DNA of 64,000 nt from NCBI GenBank assembly GCA_965153355.1, contig OZ231127.1:74090001-74154000 (forward strand), read 5' to 3'. Origin of the DNA: Flaccisagitta enflata. Its lineage: Eukaryota > Chaetognatha > Sagittoidea > Aphragmophora. Position 1 is the first letter of the stretch, and every line of letters starts with the position of its first letter. The notes under the pieces are model-generated. The model worked only from the letters and a program-made list of their open reading frames with translations. It was not told the DNA's origin and did no database searches. Positions 54,346-64,000 of the stretch are shown one piece after another. The position numbers were made by a program, and so were the translations under genes.

Positions 54346-55800
54346 TCTGTAGGCTAAAATTCCAGTCTGGAAGCCCAAATTCCAGTCTTGAGGCCCAAAA
54401 TCCAGTCTTGAGGCCCAAATCCCAGTCTTGAGGCCCAAATCCTAGTCCTGAGACCCAGATCCCAGTCTCGAGGCCCAAATCTCAGCCTGGAAGTTGGCAT
54501 CTGGGCCTCTTGGGAAAATGGCCTTGAGGCTGGGGTTTGGGCCTCAAAACTGGGATTTGGGCCTCGAGAGTGGAATCTTAGCCTTGAGACCGGGATTTGA
54601 GGAGGGGAGAGATGAAGGAGGAGGAGGAGAAGAAGGAGGAGGAGAAGGAGAAAATTCCCCATATGTGTGAAAGCATAGGTCATCAACCCCTTTAGGCAGG
54701 GCACAGGTACCACTGCCCATCTAATGCTTTCGCAGCTATTTTTACTTTGTTTGGTCTATGGCCTCACTGCTCCTGCCCATATGATCAAGTGACCTCAAAT
54801 ACAGCCCCTGTCCACCCGCACTCAACTAAGATTTGGGCCTTGAGGCTAGGATCTGAGCCTTGAAGCTAGGAGTTGGGCCTTGAGACTAGAATTTGGGCAT
54901 TGAGGCTAGGATTTGGGCCTTGAGGCTAGGATCTGGGCCTTGAGGCTAGAATCTGGGCCTTCAGGCTAGTTTTTGGGCAGCGGCCCCAAAGGGGTCGATG
55001 ACCTATGCTTTCACGATTTTCATGATTTTCTCCTCCTCCTCCACCTTCTTCTTCTTCCCCCCCCTCAAATCCCAGTCTCAAGGCCTAAATTCCAGTCTTG
55101 AGGCCCAAATCCCAGTCTCGAGGCCCAAATTCCAGCCTTGAGGCCCAAATCCTAGCCTCAAGGCCCAAATCCTAGCCTCGAGGCTGAGATTTGGGCCTCC
55201 AGCCCTAAATCTAAGCCTCGAGGTCCAAACCCCAGCCAAGAGGCCCAGATCCCAGCCTTGATGCCCAAATGTCAGGCTTGAGGCTAGGATTAGGGTCTCG
55301 AGGCTGGGATTTTGGCCTCGAGATGGGGATTTTGGCCTCGAGACTGGAATTTAGGCCTCAAGACTGGGATTTGAGGGGGGAGGGATGGAGAAGAAGATGG
55401 AGGAGGAGGAGGAGAAAATCCCCCATATGTGTGAAAGCATAGGTCATCGACCCCTTTGGGGCCGCTGCCCTGCTCCCCCTTCAACTTCAAGCACAACCTA
55501 CTCAGCAGGGCAAGGGTACCGCTGACCATTTAACGCTTTTGACTATTTGGTACTAGGGCTGGGAGTTAGGCTTCAAGACTGGGATTTGGGCCTGAGACTG
55601 GAATTTGGACCTCAAGACTGGGATTTAAGGGGGAGGGGATGGAGAAGGAGGTTGAGGCGAACAAGAAGGAGGAGAGAATTCCCCATATGTATGAAAGCAT
55701 AGGTCATCAACCCCTTCAGGGCCACTGCCTTCAACTTCATGCACAACCTATTTAGGCAGGGCAGGGGTACTGCTGACCATCTGACGCTTTTGGCCTGTTT
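54346..55800. repeat. Cluster of family A elements with flipped arrays
   Basis: Family A boxes near 54655-54700, 54975-55010, 55430-55475 and 55690-55735 separate blocks of GAGGCCCAAATCCCAGTCTT units. Arrays change strand near 54490 and 55190-55290. Outer ends (GGTACCGCTGACCATTTAAC type) occur near 54700, 55515 and 55765. Confidence 0.7.
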
Positions 55801-56030
55801 TGGCCCGGGTATCAGTTTCCAAAGCTCTTTAGGAGTACATTTGACCTAGTTCTGATCGGATTGAGTGAGATTGGCTAAAAAATTCCAAATCATATTGATC
55901 AATTTGATAAAATGCAAATTTAGGCCATCTGAGGCCTGTTTTGGGCCAGTTATAACCCTGGTATCAGTTTTTAAGGCCCTCAAGGAATATGTTTGACCTA
56001 TTTCTGACTGGATGGATGGAGAGGCAAAAA
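55790..56030 (-). repeat. Isolated ~163-bp units
   Basis: GGCCTGTTTTGGCCCGGGTA, TCAGTTTCCAAAGCTCTTTA, GACCTAGTTCTGATC and a second copy. Same orientation as the right arm at 57955. Confidence 0.7.
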
Positions 56031-57375
56031 CAAGGCCGGATTCACGGCAACCCTAGTTGCGTGCGGGTGGGGGGGAGCAGTGCTAGAGAAGGTCGCTACG
56101 GCATCTGGGCAGAAGCCGTATGTTGAAGTAGCAGCCCAAAGGCAGTAAGTGGTCAGCGGTACCCATGCCCTGCTTGAGTAGTGTGTGATTTAAGTTGAGG
56201 GGGAGCAAGGCAGCGGCCCCGAAGGGGACAAAGTCGTGTAGAACACAGGGGGAATCTGTCCATCCATCCATCCGTATGTCCATCCATACATCCATCTGTT
56301 TAAATAGCCCAAATCCAAGCAATATGTCCCAAATCTGAGTAAAATGGCCCAAAGCTAAGCAAAATGGCCGCCAATACCTAGATTTAGACCAGATTTGGGC
56401 CATTTTGCTTGGATTTGGGCCATTATGCTTGGATTCAGGCCATTTTGCATAGATTTTGGCCCCATTGCTTAGATTTGGGCTATTTGGCAGAAATTAGGTC
56501 AGAATAGGCCCCAAAGGAGACAAAGCCGATGGGGCAGGGGGGGGATGGATGGACGGTCATACGGATGGATGGACAGATTGTGTTCTTCGGAGCCGCTGCC
56601 CAAAAGCTCAAAAACGCCGAAAAAGTAACAGGTTGCCCAAGGGCAATGTGTGGTCCTGCTTTGAGTGATTGTAAATTGGGGTGGGGGAAGACAAGGCAGC
56701 GGCCCCGAAGGGGACATAGTCCTGTAGAACACAGGGGGACTTTTGTTCGTCCTGCCTGAAAAAGTGGATGAGATGCTGTAGAGGGTTGACTGAAGGCTTG
56801 CAAGAACCTAACCTGAGGTCTCAGAAGGCTGATGTAAGGCCTGAGAATGCCAACTGGAAGCTTGATTGGGCTGACTTGAGGCTTGAGAAAGCTGGAATAA
56901 GGCTTGAAAGGTTTGAAGGCTGATTGGAAGCCTGAGAGCAATAAATTGAGGCTTACATAGCTTGAGAGGCCTAATTTGAGGCCTGAGAGGCCAGGTTTGA
57001 TGCCTGAGAATTTTGATTTGAGGCCTGAGAAGCCTAATTTAAGGCCTGAGAAGTTGGATTTGAGGCGTGAGAGGCCAGATTTGAGGCGTGAGAGGCCAGA
57101 TTTGAGGTGTGAGATGCTGGATTTGAGGCCTGAGAGGCTGGATTTGAGGCTTGAGAGGTCAGATTTGAGGTCTCAGAGGCCAGATTTGAGGCCTGAGGGG
57201 CCTTATGAGGGGAGGGCCAATGTACAAACGGATGAACAAAAGTCCTGTGTTCTACAGGACTTTGTCCCTCAGGGCGGCTGCCAAAAGGACCAACTGACTG
57301 ACTGACCAACCAGACCAACCAACCAACCAATGGACCGACATAGCAGGGTTTAGAGATAGCACGCGACCTAAAGAT
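56030..57375. repeat. Family C fragment and several family B elements
   Basis: AACAAGGCCGGATTCACGGC at 56030 is a family C end. Family B boxes lie near 56210-56250, 56693-56735 and 57240-57285. An AAATGGCCCAAATCC-type repeat fills 56290-56510, and about 15 GAGGCCTGAGAGGCTGGATT units fill 56800-57200. 57290-57375 is a (GACC)n tract with a family C end (GAGATAGCACGCGACCTAAA). Confidence 0.6.
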
Positions 57376-57377
57376 AG

Positions 57378-57945
57378 AACAGTTGCCCAAGGGCAATATG
57401 TGGTCAGCGATACCCTTTGCCCTGCTTTGTATATAAGTGATTTAGGTGAGAGTAGCAGGGCAGCGGCCCCAAAGGGCATGATGTCTTGTAGAACACAGGG
57501 GACTTTTGCCCAATTGAGGTTTTGAGCATCAAGGCTGGGATTTGAGCCTCTAGTAGGAAATTTGAGCCTCGAGGCTGGGATCTGAGCCTCAAGGCTGGGA
57601 TTCGAGGCTTAAGGCTGGGATCTGAGCCTCAAGGCTAGGATTTGAGCCTGAAGGTTGGGATTTGAGTCTCGAGGCTGGGGTTTGAGCCTTGAGGATGAGA
57701 TTTTAGACTTGAGGCTGGGATTTGAGCCTTGAGTCTTGGACTTGAGCGCTGAGCTGTGGATTTGAGCCTCAAGGCTGGGATTTAAGCCTTTAACCTGGGA
57801 TTTCAGCCTTGAGGTCCGGATTTTAGCTTGACGCTGGGATTTGAGCCTCAAGGCTTGGGGGGGGGGAGGCACGCACGTACAAATGAGCGAAAATCCCCCT
57901 GTGTTCTACAGGACATTGTCCCCTTCGGGACCGCTGCTCAAAAAC
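57378..57945. mobile_element. Family B element with a family A-type core
   Basis: Outer end TTGCCCAAGGGCAATATGTG, box GGGCAGCGGCCCCAAAGGGC with TGTAGAACACAGGGGAC, about 15 units of GGGATTTGAGCCTCAAGGCT, a G-run and (GCAC) tract. Then the inverse box CCCCCTGTGTTCTACAGGAC and TCCCCTTCGGGACCGCTGC. Confidence 0.7.
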
Positions 57946-57954
57946 TATGATCTA

Positions 57955-59792
57955 TTTGAAGGAAAGGCAGATTTAGGATATTCTAGGCCATTTTTTGACC
58001 TGTTTTTGGCCTATTAGGACCCAAGTTTTGGCGTCCAAAGCTGTCAAGGAGTATATTTGATCTAGTTCTGAATTGATGGAGTGAGATACGCAAAAAAAGT
58101 TCTGATTAACGATGATCTATTTCATGGAAATGCAGATTTAGGCCATTTCAGCCCAATTTTGGCCTGTTTTTGGCCTGCTATGGCCCCGGTATCAGTTTTC
58201 ACAGCTCTCAATGAGTATATTTGACCTTATTTTGACTGTGTTCAGTGAGATTGGCTAAAAAATTCTGAATAACAATGATCTGCCTGATGAAAATGCAGAA
58301 TTAGGCCATTTTAGCCCATTTTTGGCCTGTTTTTGGCCTGTTATGACCCCGGAATCAGTGTTTAAAGCTCTCGATGAGTATTTTTGTCCTAATTCTGACT
58401 GGATTGAGTGAGATTTAAAAAAAAATTCCAAAGAGCTTTAATAATTTAGATGAAAATGTCTTTTTTGGCCATTTTAGGCCATTTTTGGCCTGTTTTTGGC
58501 CTGTTATGGCCCCGGTATCAGTTTCCAAAGCTCTCAATGACTATATTTGACCTAGTTCTGACTGCATTGAGTAAGATTGGCGAAAAAATTCTGAATAACA
58601 ATGATCTATCAGATGAAAACAGCGATTTTGGCCATTTTAGGACATTTTTGGCCTGTTTTTGGCCTCTTGAAGCCCCAGTATCAGTTTCCAAAGTTCTCGA
58701 TGAGTATATCTGACCTTGTTCTGACTGCATTGAGTGAGATTGGCGAAAAAATCCTGAATAACAATGATACATGAGATGAAAATGCCGATTTTGACCATCT
58801 GGGGCCGTTTTTGGCCTGTTTTTGGCCTGTTGTGGCCCCCGTATTTGTTTTTAAAGCTGTCAATGAGTATATTTGATCTAGTTCTGACTGGATTGGGTGA
58901 GATAAGTGAAAACATTCCGGATAACAATGATCTATATGTTGAAAATGCCGATTTTGGCCATTTTGGGCCATTTTTGGCCTGTTTTTGGCCTGTTATTACC
59001 CCCGTAGCAGTACTAAAAGCTCTCAATGAGTACATTTGTCCTTATTCTGACCTAATTGCGTGTGTTTGGCAAGAAATTCTTAAATAACACTTATTTTTTG
59101 AGAAAAAATGGGGTTTTTGGCTTTTTTGGGCCATTTTTGGCCTGTTTTTGGCCAGTTACAGTCCCCGAATGGCCGCCAAACTCTCGTAAACTGTGTATAT
59201 ACTCCAGTTCTTGTTAGGTTCAACTGAAAAACGCAACTGGGTGTCAACAGTGAACTCCAAATAGCTAAAAAGTGCATTTTTACCCTAAAAATGGCAAAAA
59301 ATTGGATTTTTGAAAGGGGGGCCCAAAAAATATTCCAAAATGGAGGTCAGATTCGTGTTCAGCACGAAAAAATATGTCAGAATAGTGAAGTTCCAGAGCT
59401 GTTTGGAAATTTTTACCCTACACTTCTTTAAGATCCCTGACTACAAGAAAAAAACAAAAACTGCAAGAAAAAAACAAAGCTTAGTTAAAGATGACACATT
59501 TTACTCACTCTAAGACACAATGAACTGGTGGGAAAGACAACGCCTCTTCGATAAGACAGAGAGAACAGTAACTTTCACGCTTGTTTTTCCGGCAAAATGA
59601 TTCATTAACAGTGTAGAGTGGAACAGTCGTAATTATAACTGATAGTTTAATAATCTGATCTTTGACCAAAGAGGTGAGATTTTGACAAATCTGATGATCA
59701 AATTGACAAATCAAATCAAATTCGAGATTTACGTCGGGAAATCAAGACGCTCTTTACAATCTGTCGGCAGATGAGGATGTGAGTCGGCCATA

Positions 59793-59875
<83 letters not shown>

Positions 59876-60050
59876 TTCTTCTTTATCTTTTTCTTCCTTC
59901 TTCTCTTTTCTTCTTCCTCTTCATTTTCTTTTTTTTTTCTCTTCTTTTTTTTTCTTAATCTGCTGATAGCTGCCGACACACCCTCTGTCCTGCCAAGTAG
60001 CGGCGCTACCCGCTACTCCATAATCTACAGTGCTGGCTGAAAACATATGA
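57955..60050 (-). repeat. Right arm of the ~15.8-kb inverted pair
   Basis: About eight ~163-bp units (marks near 58208, 58372, 58535, 58700, 58862, 59022) read as the inverse of the left arm. 59135-59440 mirrors 44860-44560 nearly base for base. After GATCCCTGACTA the match breaks for about 500 bp (59445-59965, which includes a (TC)n tract). It resumes near AGCTGCCGACA and ATAATCTACA. Confidence 0.85.
59791..59960. repeat. (TC)n microsatellite and CT-rich tract
   Basis: About 40 TC units, then TTCTTCCTC-rich DNA. It sits in the interrupted part of the right arm. Confidence 0.95.
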
Positions 60051-63000
60051 CTTTTTTATGAATTTAAAGAAAAGCATAAAAAAACATACATTTTTTTGCC
60101 ATAAATTTACTGGTACCTATTGCCCATAAATTTATGATCGTTTTTCGTCATAAATTAATGCAAAAAATAATGCATAAATTTATGCAAAAAAACATATGAT
60201 TTTTTATGATTTCAAAAAAAATCATAAAAAAACATGATGAATTTATGCCAAAAAAAAGCATAAAATTATGCAAAAAACATATAAATTTTTTATGATTTGA
60301 TAGAAAATCATAAAAAAAAAACGCATTTTTTTGCCATTAATTTTTGGGTAGCTATTGCCCATAAATTTATGATCACTTTTTGTCATAAATTAATGCAAAA
60401 AAGAATGCATAAATTTATGCAAAAAAACATATGATTTTTTATGATTAAAAAAAAATCATAAAAAAACAGCGTTTTTTTGCCATAAATTTATGGTCACTTT
60501 TTATGATAAATTTATGCCAAAAAAAGCATAAAATTATGCAAGAAACATAAAAAATTTTTATGATTTGATAGAAAATCAGAAAAAAAACCGCATTTTTTGC
60601 CATTAATTTTTGGGTAGCTATTGCCCATAAATTTATGATCACTTTTTGTCATAAATTAATGCAAAAAAGAATGCATGAATTTATGCAAAAAAACATATGA
60701 TTTTTTATGACTAAAAAATAATCATAAAAAAACAGCGTTTTTTTGCCATAAATTTATGGTCACTTTTTATAATAAATTTATGCCATAAAAAAGCATAAAA
60801 TTATGCAAAAAACATAAAAATTTTTTATGATTTGATAGAAAATCAGAAAAAAAAACCGCATTTTTTGCCATTAATTTTTGGGTAGCTATTGCCCATAAAT
60901 TTATGATCACTTTTTGTCATAAATTAATGCAAAAAAGAATGCATAAATCTATGCAAAAAAACATATGATTTTTTATGCCTAAAAAATAATCACAAAAAAA
61001 CAGCGTTTTTTTGCCATAAATTTATGGTCACTTTTTATAATAAATTTATGCCATAAAAAAGCATAAAATTATGCAAAAAACATAAATATTTTTATGATTT
61101 GATAGAAAATCAGGAAAAAAAAACACATTTTTTGCCATTAATTTTTGGGTAGCTATTGCCCATAAATTTATGATCACTTTTTGTCATAAATTTATGCAAA
61201 AAAGAATGCATAAATTTATGCAAAAAAACATAGGATTTTTTATGATTCAAAAAAAAAAAGAAATCATAAAAAACAGCGTTTTTTGCCGTAAATTTATGGT
61301 CACTGTTTATGAAAAATTTACGCCAAAAAAAGCATGAAGTTATGCAAAAAACATAAAAATTTTTTATGATTTGATCAAACATCAGAAAAAAAACGCATTT
61401 TTTTGCCATAAATTTTTGGGTAGCTATTGCCCATAAATTTATGATCACTTTTTGTCATAAATTGATGCAATAAAAATGCATAAATTTATGCAAAAAAAAC
61501 ATACTATTTTTTTATGATTCCAAGATAAATCATAAAATTACAGCGTTTTTTTGCTATAAATTTATGGTCACTTTCTAATAAAGATTTATGCAAAAAAAAA
61601 AAAAAGCATAAATTTATGCAGAAAACATCTGACTTTTTTATGAATTTAAAGAAAAGCATGAAGAAACATGCATTTGTTTTTCAATAATTTTATTGGTACC
61701 TATTGGCCATAAATTTATGATTTTTTTATGTCATAAATTACTACAATAAAAATGCATAAATTTATGATTCCAAGAAAAATAAAAAAAACGTTTTTTTGCC
61801 ATAGATTTATAGTACCTTTTTTATGAAAATTCATGCAAAAAAAAAAGCATAAAGAAATGCAAAAAACATATCATTTTTTTATGATTTGATAGTATATCAT
61901 AGAAAAATGGGTTCCTATTGCCCATAAATTTATGAACACTTTTTGTCATAAATTAATGCAATAAAAATGCATAAATTTATGCAAATTTAGTGCATCAATT
62001 TATGACACAAAATGATCATAAATTTATGGTCAATAACTACCCATAAATCTATGGCCAAAAATGCAGTTTTTTATGATTTTTTTTTTAATCTTAAAGAATA
62101 ATGTTTTTTGGCATAAATTTATGCAAAATTTTTGCATTTAATCATGACAAAAAAAATAATCATAAACTCATGGGCAATAGCTACCACTAAATTTATGAAA
62201 AAAAATGCAGTTTTTCGATGATTTTCTTTGGAATCATAAAAAATTACATGGTTTTTAGCATAAACTTATGCATATTTTTTGCATTAATTTATGACAAAAA
62301 ATGATCATAAATTTATGGGTAATGAGTTCCCATAAACTTATGGCAAAATGCAGTTTTCCGTTATTTTTCTTTGAAATCATAAAAAATTATTTGTTTTTTT
62401 GGCATAAATTCATGCACATTTATTGCATTGATTTATCACACAAAATGGTCATATATTTATGGGCACTAAGTACCCGCAAATTTCTTTGCAAAAAAATGCA
62501 GCTTTTTTTATGATTTTCTTTGTAATAAAAAAAAATCATGTGTTTTTTGGCATGAATTTATGTATTTTCATTGCATTAATTTATGACAAAAAATGATCAT
62601 AAATCTATGGGCATTTTTTACCCATAAATTTATGGCAAAAAAAGTTTTTAAAAGATTTTCTTTGGAATCACAAATAATAATATGTTTTTGGGCATAAATT
62701 TATGCCTATTTATTGCAATAATTTATGACAAAAATTGCTCATGAATTTATGGGCAATTTGTACCCATAAATTTAGGGCACAAAAAAAGGAGTTTTTTTAT
62801 GATTTCTTTGGAATCATAAAAAATGATGTGTTTTTTTGCCATAAATTTATGCCTATTTATTGCATTAATTTATGACAAAAAATGATCATAAATTTAAGGG
62901 CGATTTGTACCCATAAATTTATGGCAAAAAAATGCTGTATTTTTATGATTTTCTTTGGAATAAAAAAAAATTTTGTATTTTTTGCCATGAATTTATGCAT

Positions 63001-64000
63001 ATTTTTGGCACTAATTTATGACAAAAAATGATCATAAATTTCTTTGTAGGATTCATAAAAAAATAACAAGTTTTTTGCCATGAATTTATGCCTATTTATT
63101 GCATTAATTTATGACAAAAAATGATCATAAATTTATGGGCGATTTGTACCCATAATTTTATGGCCAAAAAAAAGCATTTTTTGTAGGATTTTTTTTTTTT
63201 GAATCATAAAAAATCATATGTTTTTTTGCATAAATTTATGCCTTTTTATTGCATTAATTTATGACAAAAAATGATCATAAATTTATGGGCAATTTGTGTC
63301 CATAAATTTATGGCAAAAAAACGCTGTTTTTTTATGATTTTCTTTGGAATCATAAAAAATTTTATGTTTTTTGCCATAAATTTATGTATATTTTTGGCAT
63401 TAATTTATGGCCTAAAATGATCATAAATTTATGGGCAATTTGTGTCCATAAATTTATGGCAAAAAAACACCGTTTTTTTATGATTTTCTTTGGAATCATA
63501 AAAAATCTTATGTTTTTTGCCATAAATTTATGCATATTTTTGGCATTAATTTATGGCCAAAAATGATCATAAATTTATGGGCAATTTGTGTCCATGAATT
63601 TATGGCAAAAAAACGCTGTTTTTTTATGATTTTCTTTGGAATCATAAAAAAATTTATGTTTTTTGCCATAAATTTATGCATATTTTTGGCATTAATTTAT
63701 GGCCTAAAATGATCATAAATTTATGGGCAATTTGTGTCCATAAATTTATGGCAAAAAAACGCTGTTTTTTTTGTGATTTTCTTTGGAATCATAAAAAATC
63801 TTATGTTTTTTGCCATAAATTTATGCATATTTTTGCATTAATTTATGGCCAAAAATGATCATAAATTTATGGGCAATAGGTACCCATAAATTTATGGCAA
63901 AAAAATGCAGTTTTTTTATGATTTCTTTTGGAATCATAAAAAATCATATGTTTTTTCGCATAAATTTATGGAAAAAAACTCCATAAATTTATTGGTACCT
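60051..64000. repeat. AT-rich satellite built on the palindrome CATAAATTTATG
   Basis: From about 60050 to 61990, ~266-bp units repeat AAACAGCGTTTTTTTGCCAT and GTAGCTATTGCCCATAAATT. From about 62000 to the window end the units are inverted (AAAAAACGCTGTTTTTTTAT, TTCTTTGGAATCATAAAA). The last ones have a 146-bp period (63384, 63530, 63676). Every unit carries several perfect 12-bp palindromes. No genes; short Met-Ile-Asn-Leu-Trp ORFs are repeat products. Confidence 0.9.

Overview
This window is animal (metazoan) nuclear DNA: split genes with GT-AG introns, a class A GPCR, a secreted multidomain C-type lectin, a non-LTR retrotransposon, several DNA-transposon families, and a very high load of satellites, minisatellites and microsatellites. 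No bacterial-style operons, ribosome binding sites, CRISPR arrays, rRNA or tRNA genes were seen. A GFP-superfamily gene whose post-chromophore segment looks most like copepod GFPs as I remember them suggests a marine crustacean such as a copepod, but this is tentative.

Layout. 0-4.5 kb: an 18/19-bp satellite, interrupted by a TA-flanked foldback element. 4.5-8 kb: hairpin-ended minisatellite elements (called families A and B here), palindrome-ended elements (families C and D here), and microsatellites. 8.6-11.5 kb: 5'-truncated non-LTR retrotransposon. 12.7-15.1 kb: nested TA-flanked elements, then an intronless GPCR on the minus strand. 16.7-20.6 kb: a hAT-like 326-bp MITE and scattered C/D repeats. 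20.6-21.9 kb: a small two-exon hypothetical gene with nested MITEs in its intron. 23.7-32.6 kb: a plus-strand lectin gene (poly-Ser tract, coiled coil, two C-type lectin domains, SRCR-like end).

33.7-41.9 kb, minus strand: the main discovery. Ten exons splice in frame (1407 nt, 468 codons plus stop) into two GFP-like beta-barrels in tandem. Neither has a tyrosine where the chromophore should form. Matching intron phases in the two halves suggest the gene arose by internal duplication. A Cys-rich exon at 43.35-43.49 kb may belong to it.

44.3-60.1 kb: arms of about 1.6-2 kb in inverted orientation, each built of a nearly identical segment plus a ~163-bp tandem repeat, bound a ~15.8-kb interval. 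It holds a large CXC/nuclease-like gene broken by one stop codon and by a second copy of the 326-bp hAT-like MITE with an 8-bp target duplication. 60-64 kb: an AT-rich satellite built on the palindrome CATAAATTTATG, which flips orientation near 62 kb. All splice models and family assignments come from reading the sequence; no database search was run.
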